This document shows positions 40,542-51,617 of a stretch of DNA of 64,000 nt, piece by piece. The notes below the pieces were generated by a model, which was not told the DNA's origin, made no database searches, and saw only the letters and a program-made list of their open reading frames with translations. The stretch comes from Symbiodinium natans. Taxonomy: Eukaryota; Sar; Dinophyceae; Suessiales; Symbiodiniaceae. Position 1 is the first letter of the stretch, and every line of letters starts with the position of its first letter. The translations under genes were made by a program, and so were the position numbers. The DNA lies in contig CAJNDS010002242.1 in the NCBI GenBank assembly GCA_905221605.1, positions 297,001 through 361,000 on the forward strand, read 5' to 3'.

Positions 40542-40586
40542 AGACGATGCTCGAGTCCTCAGAGGTCGGGTCTTCGAGCCTACACG
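40542..40586 (+). CDS. Short exon-like island
   Basis: Acceptor GCTTCATAG; reads TMLESSEVGSSSLH; donor ACG|GTGGGG leading into TTTAGGG. Weak by length. Confidence 0.35.
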
Positions 40587-41058
40587 GTGGGGTTTAGGGG
40601 TTAGGGGTTTAGGGTTTAGGGTTCAGGGTTCAGGGTTCAGGGTTTAGGCTTTAAGGTTTAGGGTTCAGGGCGACCCTGAATCCCACACATTGCGAATAGA
40701 AATGATGGAACGCCTCAGTGTGTCTCAACTCCTGATCCCTAAAACCCTAAACCCTCAACCTTAAACCCTAAACCCTAAACCTTAGGATGGTCCTCCTTAT
40801 ATATGCTACACAGTCCTTATAATCCCTATGAAGGATTGTTAGTAACAAGGGGGAACGTCCCTAAGCCCTAAACCGTAAACCCTAAGCCCTCAAACGCCCA
40901 CTCCCCGAAGTCCTGAAACCGAATGCCCTACTTGTGCACTTCAAGGTTAGCAGAATTCTCGTACCCCTTCAACGGGTGGAGGGTTTATACATCATTTTCA
41001 ATTAGGGTTTAGGGTTTAGGTTTTTCAGGGTTTACTTTCCTTACATTTGTCCTCATAG

Positions 41059-41096
41059 GCCGCCGAAGATGATGGCTCCGTGGGGGACCTCAGCAG
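41059..41096 (+). CDS. Short exon-like island
   Basis: Acceptor TCCTCATAG, AAEDDGSVGDLS plus two bases, donor AG|GTGTAGG. A GT microsatellite follows. Confidence 0.35.
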
Positions 41097-41931
41097 GTGT
41101 AGGTGTGTGTGTGTGTGTGTGGCAACTCAGGAGGTTGCGCGGTGACTTCGTCTTTGGGTAAGGGTTTAGGGTTTAGGATTTCGAGTGTAGGGTGTAGGAT
41201 TTAGGGTTTCGGGCTTAGGGCACCCCTAAACCCTAAACCCTAAAACCTAAACCCTAAACCCTGAACTCCACCTCCTAATGCGACGAACGGTGGGCGTGCT
41301 TTTCAGTCTAGAAGGGGGAGAATGAGTCGGGCTCAGAGTTCAAAGCCTCAGCTCCAAACCCTAAACCCCAAATGAGGGTTCATGGTTCAGGGTTTAGGGT
41401 TTAGGGTTTAGGGTTCAGGGTAATCCCTCAACCCCGAAAGCCCGAATCCGCAACACACCGAAACCCTAAACTCCAGCCACGACAAGGACCTTGGATGCTG
41501 GGGCAGGCTGGACCATTGGGTATCTTGAGTGTAAACCCTAAACCCTGAACCCTAAACCCATTGAGTCCGGTCAAAAGGTGAATCCTATATACGCCCTAAG
41601 GTCTGAACCCTAAACCCTACACATTAGGTGGCACAACAGGCTTGAGCGTTTTGGGTTTTGGGTTGGAGAAGCCCCTCAAAGGCACTCGCCCCAAATCCCC
41701 CCGGCGCTCTTTGTTTTCTTCGTAGATTCAGCCGCCAATCCGTCAAAGTCCCCGCAACCCTTCCAACACCCTAAACCCTAAACCCTAAACCCTAAGCCCT
41801 GTGAATCCTACGCGCTATCCCCCGATCAGAGTGTCAACCCCTGAGGGGCCCAGGTCAATCATCAACCCTCAGCCCTAAACCCTAAACCCTAAACCCTAAA
41901 CCCTAAACCCTAAACCCATGGGACTGCGCAG
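41097..41931. other. Repeat mosaic
   Basis: TTTAGGG-type 41158-41220 meets CCCTAAA 41224-41270 nearly head to head. More C-strand blocks lie at 41530-41560, 41767-41800 and 41870-41918. Confidence 0.5.
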
Positions 41932-42010
41932 AATCTACGCCCACCGAGCAGGTTCAAGAAGAGGGTGGCGGAGACCTTCGCCCCGCCCATCACCAAGGCT
42001 GCCTCCGTTG
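41932..42010 (+). CDS. Internal exon-like island (unknown gene)
   Basis: Acceptor ACTGCGCAG; the frame NLRPPSRFKKRVAETFAPPI then TKAASV gives 26 codons plus one base; donor TTG|GTGTGG. CCCTAAA lies directly upstream, G-strand units at 42030. One of the better exon calls. Confidence 0.6.
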
Positions 42011-42699
42011 GTGTGGGTTGGGGGAGGGAGGGTTTAGGGTTTTGGGTTTTGGGTTTTGGGGTTGGGGGAGTGTGTAAGGGTCCTCCCCTTTCAGCGGACC
42101 TTTTGAATGAGCACTCTTTCCCAAAGCCATGCACCCACACAGTGCAGACCTGGGCCTTGGAGGGGTAAATCTTGTCCCTGACCTCCTTTAAAGGTTGGGC
42201 CCTTGAAGGGGTCCCCATTGAAGGGCAAGTACTAAGGGACCATGTAGCTACTAACAGACTATACAGACCCCTTGAGAGCTTCGAACGGTAAACTTGTTCG
42301 TAAAAGCAGCCGTCCTGCGGCCACTTTTTTTGCATTTTGAATCATGCGAAATGTTTGGTTGCCCTACCCCCCTTTTTCGCACGCCCATATAGTACGTAGT
42401 TAAACCCCCCTCCCCCAGATAAGAAAGGCAAGTATACAACCTCAATGCCTGCAAACCTTCAACTTGACAAAGGTACCTGGACCCTTTTGAAGATCCATAT
42501 TCTTGGGGCTTTCAGACCCCATGTTTCCACTAGGTGACCCATTACAGGGTCCGGAAAAACTACGAATAAGGTCCCTTCATACTCCATAGACCATAAAAGC
42601 CCCCATAAACCATAAAAGCCCCCAAACCCTGTTCTACTTAATTAAGGCCCCTGAAGTAGGTGTCCAACAGTGTTCCAAGTGTTCACGTGTGCAAAGCCT
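42011..42699. other. Intron-like spacer
   Basis: Includes palindromic AAGGGACCATGTAG-type repeat pieces (42060-42250) and near-duplicate phrases CATAAAAGCCCC at 42592 and 42611. Minus-strand frames are not supported. Confidence 0.5.
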
Positions 42700-42719
42700 G
42701 CCGGGGGCCGAACCCATCT

Positions 42720-42764
42720 GCCCTAAACCCTAAACCCTAAACCCTAAACCCTAAACCCTAAACC

Positions 42765-42845
<81 letters not shown>

Positions 42846-42950
42846 ACCCTAAACCCTAAACCCTAAACCCTAAACCCTAAACCCTAAACCCTAAACCCTA
42901 AACCCTCAACCCTAAACCCTAAACCCTAAACCCTAAACCCTACCCTAGGG
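42720..42950 (-). repeat. CCCTAAA / CCCTCAA block-variant array
   Basis: About six CCCTAAA, then about twelve CCCTCAA, then about fourteen CCCTAAA with one variant. A ~24-bp sequence GCCGGGGGCCGAACCCATCT(GCCC) stands at both ends (42699 and 42959). Confidence 0.95.
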
Positions 42951-42985
42951 TTTAGAGGGCCGGGGGCCGAACCCATCTGCCCCAG

Positions 42986-43039
42986 GACGACGTGATGAAT
43001 GCCAAGGGCTTCGTGGACATCAGCGTCCCTTTGTCCTAA
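42986..43039 (+). CDS. Terminal-exon-like island
   Basis: Acceptor TGCCCCAG; DDVMNAKGFVDISVPLS then TAA at 43037-43039; TTTAGGG at 43050. A plausible C-terminus; gene unknown. Confidence 0.5.
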   Translation, partial: DDVMNAKGFVDISVPLS

Positions 43040-43311
43040 CCCGAAACGTTTTAGGGTTTAGGGTTTAGGGTTTAGGGCTTAGGGCTTAGGGTTTCGGAAC
43101 CTAGTAGGAGCCCAAACCCTAAACTCTGAGTCCTCCCCAAAACCCTTAAGAAGAAGCGACCTTTAATTCTTCCCCTTAGTATAGTCCCAATATGGTCCTT
43201 GTTTTCCCTTAGCGATCCTTGAAAAGGGGCCCCAAAACCTAAGGATTTCTTGTCCTTGTAATGCTGACAGCCCTTTCCACGCAATTGGGTCCAACGAACT
43301 TTGCGCTGCAG

Positions 43312-43368
43312 AAGACCAAGACGCATTGCAATTCGACGTTGACGTCGCTATTTACCTGTATGAAACTG
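43312..43368 (+). CDS. Internal exon-like island
   Basis: Acceptor GCGCTGCAG; the frame DQDALQFDVDVAIYLYETG; donor TG|GTTTGGGG. Composition good. A second open frame (KTKTHCNSTLTS) exists. Confidence 0.5.
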
Positions 43369-43524
43369 GTTTGGGGTTTGAAGCGGTTCGGGTATCGCAG
43401 CTCACTTTTTTGAGGGTTTAGGGTTTTAGGCTTTTTGTGTAGGGTTCGGAGGGTGTTTCCCTAGGTGCTCATACACAGGGAGCACGTAACCACCCTAATT
43501 AAGAGCTTCGTGTATTTTCTTATA

Positions 43525-43571
<47 letters not shown>

Positions 43572-44324
43572 GGGGTACCTAGGGATTAGCGGTTGCAGTC
43601 TCCAGACCCCAAACTCGTGAAGAGCTGTGTGTTCTTGTTCCCTAGAGCCTGTGAACCCCCCTATAAACCCTATTGGGTTTAGGGTTTAGGGTTTAGCCTT
43701 CTAAAAGCCTTATTCCACCCTCTTCAACCTGTTAAGCCCTGTGAAACATTTGAAAACCCGATTAAACCCTAAATTCAACCCTCTCAGGCCCTGTAGTCAA
43801 CCCTATTCGATCCTATAGTGTGCTTATGCTTTAACCCATGGGCTCTGACGCCCTCACTTAGATTGGGGTCACAGGGTTTAGGGTTCAGGGTTCAGGGTCT
43901 AGGGTGACCCGCAAACCCCAAAACGCCAAAACCCTAAGTCCGGATTCTTAAAACCACAACGGTTTCGAGCCCTGACACCCCCATTGAATTTTGGGGTGGT
44001 GGTAGCCGTAGTACGTGTCTATTCTCGTTAAACAGTCATTTCTGCTTTTTCAGTTTTTTTTTTTCAGTTGCTGTTGTTGTTTGTTGTCATGGAGGGGGGG
44101 GGGGGTTAGGTTCAGGTTCTGGTGTTTAAGGTTTGGAGGAGGGGGGGGGGGGGGTAGATTTCGCTGTACATACCCCTTGAAACTCAAAAAGCTAGACCCG
44201 AAGCCCTCCAAGCCCTAAACCCTGAAAACATCAAACCCCAAACTTGAAATCTCAAACCCGAAGCCCTAAACCCTAAACCCTAAACCCCCAAACCCTAAAC
44301 CCCCAAACCAGCTTTTGAGCCGAG
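43369..44324. other. Spacer with long homopolymers
   Basis: A TA tract and T- and G-runs at 43520-43575; G-runs at 44093-44106 and 44142-44154; C-strand units at 44210-44310. No gene. Confidence 0.5.
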
Positions 44325-44408
44325 ATCCGCCACCCGACGGACGATGAAGTGCACGAGGATGACGAGATGATGGCAGCTGTCAAGGCATCGGGTGTTTACC
44401 CGGGCTAG
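44325..44408 (+). CDS. Terminal-exon-like island, acidic
   Basis: After GCCGAG the frame IRHPTDDEVHEDDEMMAAVK and on ends TAG at 44406-44408. CCCTAAA-rich upstream. Confidence 0.45.
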   Translation: MRHPTDDEVHEDDEMMAAVKASGVYPG

Positions 44409-44571
44409 TGATTGGGTATTGGGTCCCTAAACCCTAAACCGTAAAGTTTAAAGCCTAAACCCGTCTCTTGTTTCAGGAGGTTAGGGCGTTGGGGGTTCAT
44501 GGGTTTAGGGTTTTGCCCTCCCTCCCCTCTACCCGCCCCCCCACCGTTTGTGTTCTTGAGTGTCTACAGTC

Positions 44572-44677
44572 CTTGGCGACCACATGAAACCTAAACTTGG
44601 GGTCATACACCCTTAACTACTATAATTCCTATTTCAGGTACATAAACCCTTTTAGGGTTCATGTGGTCCAAGGGTAG
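44572..44677. mobile_element. Inverted-repeat element CCTTGGCGACCACATGAAACC
   Basis: The left CTTGGCGACCACATGAAACC mirrors the right GGGTTCATGTGGTCCAAG. No clean 4-bp duplication seen. Confidence 0.6.
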
Positions 44678-44881
44678 GGCTAGCTCGTGGCTGTCACTCC
44701 AAAAGGGACCTTAAACTTGAAATCCTGCGCATTGAGCTTTTGAGGACTCGGCACAGGCACATTCCCATCACTAGGGCTTAGGGCTTTAGAGCTTAGGCTT
44801 TAGGGTTTTGAGTTTAGGGAAGATTCGACATCGCGCTCTGCTACCCTAAACACCATAAGTCGTAAACCCCTCTGGCCTCAG

Positions 44882-44928
44882 GCTCCATGGCTATGAAGTC
44901 CAACAGCCACCCAGCCTTGAAGCCGTAA
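44882..44928 (+). CDS. Short exon-like island with stop
   Basis: Acceptor TGGCCTCAG; SMAMKSNSHPALKP then TAA at 44926-44928, followed by C-strand units. Confidence 0.35.
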
Positions 44929-45127
44929 GCCCTAAAACCCTAAACCCTAAGCCCTAAACCCTCATAAAACCCTCAGCCCTTAAGCCGCAACCCTCAGTGA
45001 GTCGTGTTTTCGGCTCGCGCGGCCCTCCTTATACCCCTAAAGCCACGCTCAAAAACTCGAAAACCTAAAGGCGAAAGTTTGAACCCCAAAACCCAAAGCC
45101 CCCAAAACTCCCAAAACTAACAAACCC

Positions 45128-45158
<31 letters not shown>

Positions 45159-45223
45159 AAAACAGTCAAAACAAAAGCCTGTTCCAACTATGATGGCTTT
45201 CCATAGGTTCTAGCCCTAAACTC

Positions 45224-45365
45224 TAAGGGTAGTTTCATGGGCCCTTACCTCCTTAAGGTTAAAGGGTTCTGAAGTATGGGCTCTTGCGTTGTATAGGGTA
45301 TATAAGGGGTATACAAGGGGTCCCCTTCTACCGGCCCCACACTAAGGGACCATGCAACTACCCTA
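45224..45365. mobile_element. Inverted-repeat element GGGTAGTTTCATGGGCCCTTA
   Basis: The left GGTAGTTTCATGGGCCCTTA mirrors the right TAAGGGACCATGCAACTACC. Its core (GGGTATATAAGGGG) is shared with about 35225-35275. Confidence 0.6.
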
Positions 45366-45406
45366 CTAACCTAAAGCCTAAAGCCTAAAGCCTAATTAAA
45401 GCCTAA

Positions 45407-45540
45407 ACCCTAAACCCTAAACCCTAAACCCTAAACCCTAAACCCTAAACCCTAAACCCTAAACCCTAAACCCTAAACCCTAAACCCTAAACCCTAAACC
45501 CTAAACCCTAAACCCTAAACCCTAAACCCTAAACCCTAAC
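45407..45540 (-). repeat. CCCTAAA array, ~19 units
   Basis: Near-perfect heptamers directly before the exon-like island at 45543. Confidence 0.95.
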
Positions 45541-45542
45541 GG

Positions 45543-45628
45543 ACCGCCTTTGGGAAGGACGTCACGCAGGGAACCACCGAGATGAACAAGCAGAAGCCAT
45601 GGACTCATACCGCCGCCGAGTCTTCGGG
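45543..45628 (+). CDS. Exon-like island between opposite arrays
   Basis: The frame TAFGKDVTQGTTEMNKQKPW and on ends at CTTCGG|GGTTTAGGG. It sits exactly between a 19-unit CCCTAAA array and a G-strand array. No clear AG at the left edge (the first internal AG is GGGAAG at about 45556), so the left border is uncertain. Confidence 0.45.
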
Positions 45629-45840
45629 GTTTAGGGTTTGGGGTTTAGGGTTTCGAGGGCGAGGGTTTGGGGTTTGGGGTTTAGGGCTAGGGTTTGGGTT
45701 TTGGCGTTTAGGGCTAGGGTTTGGGGTTTGGGGTTTAGGGCTAGGGTTTGGGGTTTGGGTTGAGGGCGAGGGTTTGAGGTTTGGGGTTTAGGGCCAGGGG
45801 TTAGAGTTTGGGGTTTACGGTTTAGGGTTTGGGGTTTTGG
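45629..45840 (+). repeat. Mixed TTTAGGG/TTTGGGG/GCTAGGG array
   Basis: A higher-order repeat of about 35-50 bp built from TTTGGGG, TTTAGGG and GCTAGGG units. It makes spurious Gly-rich (+) and Pro-rich (-) frames. Confidence 0.9.
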
Positions 45841-47194
45841 GTGAGCGCACCAAATTCCACTTTCATGACGGATAAACCCGAACCGCAAGCAACTCGCGAA
45901 GAGAGCGGGTTTAGGCCGGGGACCAAATGAAGCCTAAAAGGGTTTGTGACAATGTAACCTTGATACAAATTGTAGTAGTGTAGGCAGTATAGGGTATAAG
46001 ACACCAATTTTAAGGTTCGTTTGGTTTTGAAGGGAGTTGCCGCTTTAGTGTTTCGGGTTTAGGGACAAAGAGCGCCAGCCTACTACCCTCATACCATCAC
46101 CCTCATTGAAGGGCCGCATGATCACCACACGGGCACTCGTGAACCCTAAACCCTAAACCCGAGTTAAGCATTAAACTCTAAACCCTAAACCCAAAACCTA
46201 GACCCTAAACCCTGAACCCTAAGCCCCTATAAGCCCTAAACCCTAAATCCTCAACCCCCAAACGCTTAGTTCATGTAGATCTGCTTGCGTTGGGGGGAAC
46301 CTCTGTTTTAAAGCAGTTTTTGGGGTCTCCAGCTTTAGGGTTGCATGGGTATAGGGATTTAGTCGATAAGGCTACGAAGCCACCTGATATCCCCCGTTCA
46401 CCCTAAACCTTCAACCCCTAAACCCCTAAACCCTAAACCCCTAAACCCTAAAGCCTAAACCCTAAACCCTAAACCCTAAGCCCTAAACCCTAAACCACTT
46501 GGCAAAGGCTGACCCGCCACTTGGACCGGCGAGTGGCGGGAACCTCGGGCCTCCCAGGCATTTTCCTGACAAAATGGAGGTGTTTGGGGTTTAGGATTGA
46601 GGGTTTAGGGTTTAGGGTTTAGGGTTTAGGGTTTAGGGCTACATGGACTGTGGGACTCGACCTTGGACCCCTAAGGTTGTACCCTTGGGTTTTGAAAGAT
46701 CCTCTAAGGGAACATAAGGGCCATAGTAGGAGTCTATTAAGGGAACCTCGTAGGGGGACACCCTTGGGGGTCCGAGTTATGACTCCCGTGAATGGAGGTG
46801 TTTGGGGTTTAGGGTTTAGGGGTGTAGGGTAGTGCCGGAGTTTTCGGCTCTAGAGAGATGTAGGGGGATGAAGGTAGAGGGACGGGATGAAGCTTTCCGG
46901 TGTGGGTTAGGGTGTTAGGTTTCAGGGTTTTGGGGTGGAGGAGCCATGTTCACAGGTTCCATCCAAACACTCCCCTACCCTATACCTTGCCCTTGCCCTT
47001 GCCCTTGCCCTTACCCTTACCCCTACCCTACCCTACCCATTTTCAGCTCAAAAACCCATGCACGCTTCCCGCCCCTCAGCTGCTGAAAGCTACAGTCCAT
47101 GGAAGACAGACTGCACTCTCAACCCTAGACCCTTTAGGCTTTAGGCTTTAGCCTTTAGGATTTGGTTTATACCCTTAACCCTCAACCCAAGCAG
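45841..47194. other. Repeat mosaic, one possible exon
   Basis: An inverted element at 45915-46030 (GGGGACCAAATGAAGCC...TTCGTTTGG); C-strand units at 46140-46250 and 46395-46497; TTTAGGG at 46583-46640; a CCCTTG/CCCTTA repeat at 46985-47030. At 47080-47124, after CCCCTCAG, LLKATVHGRQTALST is open (confidence about 0.35). Confidence 0.5.
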
Positions 47195-47250
47195 TGCCAA
47201 GATCCTGGCCAAGTTCTTCGGCATGTGCTGCTGGCTTGTTGTGGCTTTGG
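47195..47250 (+). CDS. Exon-like island, hydrophobic
   Basis: After CCAAGCAG the frame AKILAKFFGMCCWLVVALG could be a membrane helix; it runs into a G-homopolymer and G-strand units. Confidence 0.4.
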
Positions 47251-47606
47251 GGTCGGGGGGGGGGGGGGGGGTTTGTGGGTTTAGGGTTTGGGGTTCGGGG
47301 TTTAGGGTTCAGGGCTTAGGGTTTTATGGGGGGGGGGATAGGGTCTGGGCTTTTTTTTGTGTCACAGCACCATCGGATCTAGGGTTTGGGGTTCAGGTTT
47401 CAGAGATTAGGGTTCAGAGTTGAGTTCTCCGCCTCTTTGACTGAGGGTACGTACTTCGGTACGTTGAATTCAGAACCTTGGGGAGGATTGGTGGGAGACC
47501 GATTCTGCAAAGTTCAGCCGCACTTAGGGTTTATAGGGGCTTGGGGTCTAGGGTTGAGGGTTTAGGGTTTAGGGTTTAGGGTTTAGGGTTTAGGGGGTAT
47601 CCCCAG

Positions 47607-47679
47607 GCGCATGGATCGCCACTGCATCCACGGCAAGCACGGCGAGATTGGCCTCAAGGAGAGGGTCTTTCTTCAATGA
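47607..47679 (+). CDS. Terminal-exon-like island
   Basis: Acceptor TATCCCCAG; RMDRHCIHGKHGEIGLKERV and on ends TGA at 47677-47679. Unusually, a TTTAGGG array precedes it. Confidence 0.45.
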
Positions 47680-47691
47680 GCAGTTCACCTG

Positions 47692-47844
47692 ATCCCTTTG
47701 TGGTGCTTTACTGTAACTTTAGATCCTTACCTGTTTTGGGCTTATTGGGTTTCTTAATAAGGCAGCTAAAAGTTCAATTTATAGCTACCCTCCTGAGTGC
47801 AGCCAAGATCCCGCACCCACCCAGTGCCCCACGAAGGGCCTCCT
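47692..47844. repeat. CCCTTTGTGG repeat family, copy 1
   Basis: ~150 bp starting CCCTTTGTGGTGCTTTAC and ending CACGAAGGGCCTCCTAG, loosely inverted at the ends. A closely similar copy lies at 52647-52794 and a left-half copy at 19716. Confidence 0.75.
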
Positions 47845-48284
47845 AGCATCGCTTCTTGGGCATAATGTGGGTGTTGTACCCCAAGCAGAATAGAATCCCC
47901 GTAAAGGGACCCCCCGAAAAGGGCACCCCTATTTTCGGAATCCCCCCCAACGCATATTTTTCTTGTGGGGGCTGGCGAGGGTTGAGCGGTCTTTTCGAGG
48001 CTTCGAAGCAGGATGCTCGTAGTCCCCAGCTGAAGAGGTCGGGTTGCCAGCATAACCAGCGTAACCAGCGTTTAGGGTTTAGACGGGTTTGCGGTACCCC
48101 AGACCCCAAACTAAACCCTCAACCTTACACGATACACCCTGAAGCCCTAAACCATAAGCCTTACACGATAAACCCTAACACCCGAACACCCTAAAACCCC
48201 AAAGCCCCAAACCCTAAAACCCTACCTTACTCGAAAACCCTAACACCCTAAACCTACAACCCTATTCACCCTAAACCCATCCAG
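47845..48284. other. Spacer with C-strand units
   Basis: Open frames on both strands at 47843-48194 overlap; none is clearly coding. Degenerate CCCTAAA-type units at 48100-48275. Confidence 0.5.
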
Positions 48285-48350
48285 GGGCAGCTGGACAAGC
48301 TGGAGAAGTTCAGGGAGCAGCACATGTCTGGCGGCCCAGAAGGAGCCTAG
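48285..48350 (+). CDS. Terminal-exon-like island, helical
   Basis: Acceptor CCCATCCAG; GQLDKLEKFREQHMSGGPEG then a codon and TAG at 48348-48350; TTTAGGG follows at 48358. Good composition. Confidence 0.5.
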   Translation, partial: GQLDKLEKFREQHMSGGPEGA

Positions 48351-48649
48351 CTAGGCTTTAGGGTTTAGGGTCTAGGTTTTTAGGTGTAAAGTTTAGGGTT
48401 TAGGTTTGGCTATACAGGGATCATATCCCTGAACCCCAAACCCTGTGCTGCATGGGCGGTGCCCTAAGTTGTGGTCTCTTCTGGAACACCCCGACCCATA
48501 TCATCTTAGGATTTAGGGTTTAGAGACCCTTAACCCTCAACCCTAAACTCTAAACCTACACCTTAACCCTTCCGCTCTGAGGACACACTACTGCATGCCG
48601 GGGGAGGGTTGACGGGGTTGACAGCTCAGGGTGTTTACAGTGTTTGCAG

Positions 48650-48707
48650 CCTTTACAGACAGGACGCCGAAGATGATGCCGCCCACAGAGAAGCCACAAG
48701 TTTTGGG
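48650..48707 (+). CDS. Exon-like island, frame ambiguous
   Basis: Acceptor GTTTGCAG; reads LYRQDAEDDAAHREATSFG or FTDRTPKMMPPTEKPQVLG; border GG|GTTTAGGG. Confidence 0.45.
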
Positions 48708-49923
48708 GTTTAGGGTTTAGGGTTTAGGGTTTAGGTTGTAGGGCTTGTACGGAAGAGGTGTTAGGGTCTAGGGTTCAGAGGTAGAAGCACTTGTAGGGCC
48801 CGGCACCCTACAAACCCTAGCCCCTTGTCGGCCTCTGCCCTAAATCCTACATCCGAAGCTCTAAACCCTAAACCCTTAAACCAGTAGGGTTTAGGGTCTA
48901 GGGTTTAGGGTTTACAGGGGCAGGTTTGAAGATTATGTTCGACTTTTATTACCCTTCATCCTTGCATCATCCATTTCAAGCCATAAACACATAATTTTTA
49001 ATAGGGGCCCCATACCTAGCCAAGTTTGGGGTATCGTGTTTCTAATACCTTCTAGGGTGTTTGCCTGCTTTTAAGGCTGCTGTGGGGGGGGGGGGGGTTT
49101 AGGTAGGGCTCGGAGTTTTGTAGGGGTTATCGTCAGTTTCATCAAAAGTCAAATTGTGATAGCGTTGGAGTAGCGGATTCTCCCGGGCAAAACCTCAAAC
49201 CATCTCAAAGCACCAGTAAACTCAGCCTCAGACCCTAAAAGTCCCTAAGCCCTAAACCAGAAACCCCCGCCTGGCCTCCAACCGATAAGCCCTAAACATA
49301 AGCTCCCTGAAGCCCATTCCTCCTACCGCGCCGAGGGGAGGTCTGTTGGAAGGTGTCTTAGGCCTCCTGAGGGGGGTGGGGAGTGGGTGGCTGGGGTTTT
49401 CGGGTTTTCGGGGTTCAGGGGTTCAGGGGTTCAGGGTTCAGGGAAGGGGGGGTTTAGGGTTTAGGGTTTAGGTTTGATGCGGGCTTCTTTGTGTGCGTTT
49501 CGAATAAGGTGCGAGAAGGGGGGACTCTCCATCTTGATAACGGAGTCTACACCCTGTAACCCTACAACCTCAACGTGTTCAGGATTCAGGGCCAGTGTTT
49601 CGGGTTTAGGGTATATGGGTTTCGGGCAGCAACTCGTAGGAGGTTGAACCCCACACGGTTTTTCCACAGAGGACCGCTCACCGAAACCCTAAACCCCTAG
49701 CACACTTGAAAGACCTTTTGACTTGGCAAGGTGGGTTGTGGGGATAAAAAGTGGTGGGTTTCTAGGGGATATGAAGCAGACTTACAAAGTCAAAAGAGCT
49801 TCCAAGCAGTTGAATGAGCCGCCTAATTAAACGTCAGCCTCCTCCAGTCCCCCCCCCTCCAGCCCTGAGCCCTAAGCCCTAAGCCCTAAGCCCTAAACCC
49901 TAAACCCTAAACCCGTCTGCCAG
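48708..49923. other. Repeat spacer
   Basis: TTTAGGG 48708-48745, 48888-48915 and 49455-49475; a G-run at 49085-49097; an inverted element at 49706-49798 (CTTGAAAGACCTTTTGAC / GTCAAAAGAGCTTCCAAG) of the CTTGGAAGC family; C-strand 49865-49915. Confidence 0.5.
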
Positions 49924-50031
49924 AAAGCACCATGAAAGAGAAGCGCGAGCAAGAGCTGCTCAATCAAAACATTCGGCGGACGTTGTGGTCGCACGAGGAG
50001 CGTTCCCGGATCGCGGTTGCAGGGCGTATGG
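49924..50031 (+). CDS. Exon-like island, charged helical (unknown gene)
   Basis: Acceptor GTCTGCCAG; the frame TMKEKREQELLNQNIRRTLW and on (SHEERSRIAVAG). A donor at ATG|GGTTGC or G|GTTGCA is possible; otherwise the frame stops at 50055. Protein-like. Confidence 0.5.
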
Positions 50032-50998
50032 GTTGCATTGTTTTTGGGCTTAATTAGGCTGTGTATGGGACTTCGATAGGCGGTATATGAGACTGAGGGT
50101 TCCGGGTGTTTAGGTAGAGCCTTGTAGGGATTAGGGTCAGAAGTTTTGGGTTTTTTTGGGATTTGGGGCCTGTAGCCTTCTCAACCTTATAACTTCCAAG
50201 CCCTACCCTCTACTACTATAACCCCTAACTCCTAACCCCTATCACCCTAAGTTAAGGAAGTGCCCATACTGCTTCTCTGCCATACTAGGGTTTAGGGTTC
50301 CCCAAACCCCCCAAACCCTAAACCCTAAACCCTAAACCCTAAACCCTAAACCCTAAACCCTAAGCCCTAAGCCCTAAGCCCTAAGCCCTAAACCCTCAGC
50401 CACTGACGGGAGCCCTAAACCCTCAGCCACTGTCGGGAGCTCAGACAGCGCAGACTTGGAGAGACGGAATCGCCGTCCCTTGATGGTTGGGGGGTGCAGG
50501 TTTGTTGGGGCCCTAGACCCTTAGGTTTAGGGTTTAGGGTTTCGGGTTTGGGGTTTGGGGTTTAGGGTTTAGGGTTAGGGTTTAGGGTTCAGGGTTTTTG
50601 GGTTTTGTTCATGTTCGCACCCAGAGTCCAGAGTTTTTGGGTGAGTTGCTCATTGGGTGCGTTGCAGGTTTCCTTGGACACAGTGACAGTCGGGCCCGAC
50701 AAAGCCATCACACGCCAAACATGTTCTGTGATGGTTTGGCGTGTTAAGCTTTTTAGGCTTTGGAGTTTAGGGTTTAGGGTACCCTCCCACTCTAACTGCT
50801 CATTGCGCATGTTTTGTCCTTAGGCAATATCGCAGCCCATAAATACCATAAATACTAGGATTCCCTGATAATGAGGACCCCAATACGGCTAACCCTAAAC
50901 CCTAAACCCTAATCCCTAAACCCTAAACCCTAAACCCCAACATCGGAAGCCCTCATATAGAGGTAACAAGCAAACGCCCCCCCCCCCCCCCCCCCCCC
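50032..50998. other. Repeat spacer
   Basis: CCCTAAA/CCCTAAG 50310-50400, TTTAGGG 50520-50600, an inverted ACACGCCAAACAT...GTTTGGCGTGT at 50710-50744, CCCTAAA 50891-50935, and a C-run at 50977-50998. A weak island at 50454-50485 (after GCGCAG) is possible. Confidence 0.5.
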
Positions 50999-51089
50999 AT
51001 GCGGCCCTGTGAGGAGATGAACAAGGCCATCGAAAACATCAAGGACGGCATCGAGAAATGGCAAGAAGCCAAAGAGAAGGAGGCAACAA
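50999..51089 (+). CDS. Exon-like island, coiled-coil-like
   Basis: MRPCEEMNKAIENIKDGIEK then WQEAKEKEATN, beginning at an ATG right after a 22-base C-run. Heptad-like charged helix. It could be a first exon. CCCTAAA units follow. Confidence 0.5.
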
Positions 51090-51191
51090 ACCCTAAACCC
51101 TAAACCCTAAACCCTAAACCCTAAACCCTAAACCCATGTAGAAAACGGTGTCAGGGTTTGCTTTAGGGTTTCGAGGGTTGGGTGTGTTCAG

Positions 51192-51240
51192 TCTTTCGAC
51201 GAGCGAGGGCTTCACGAACAACTTGAAGGAACACATACCA
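51192..51240 (+). CDS. Exon 1 of a phase-consistent three-exon run
   Basis: Acceptor GTGTTCAG and donor CCA|GTAAGC. One base then LSTSEGFTNNLKEHIP, ending on a codon boundary. The next two islands continue in the same phase. Confidence 0.6.
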
Positions 51241-51428
51241 GTAAGCGGTTCAGGGTTTAGGGTTTAGGTAGGACTGCGTGAAGTCGGAAAGATGCTATGT
51301 AGGTATACCGGCCCGCAGCGCATAATGTAAGCTATGGTTGGCGGAAACTGGCTATCTTCCCTACTTAGCTCCCTAAATCCTAAGGAGTATCACCACGTTG
51401 GGATGAGACTTGTGCTTGGAACTTGCAG

Positions 51429-51497
51429 GAACGCAACCAAATACACGACCGGACACGCATTGTGCACTGCATGGGTTTGCTGGGTTGCACCTCTATG
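51429..51497 (+). CDS. Exon 2 of the three-exon run
   Basis: Acceptor AACTTGCAG and donor ATG|GTAAGC, 69 bases, 23 codons ERNQIHDRTRIVHCMGLLGC and on. The best-bordered exon in the window outside gene B. Confidence 0.65.
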
Positions 51498-51617
51498 GTA
51501 AGCTCTGAGCCCTTTCGACCCTATGTTCAGGGTTTAGGATTCCCCAAGCCCTAAACCCCGAAACCAAAACCCTAAACTTCAACCCCAAACCCCAAGCCCT
51601 AAACCCTGAACACCCAG

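Noticed and set aside
45582-45888. Gly-rich (+) and Pro-rich (-) ORFs
   Set aside because: Both come from the mixed TTTGGGG/TTTAGGG higher-order repeat.
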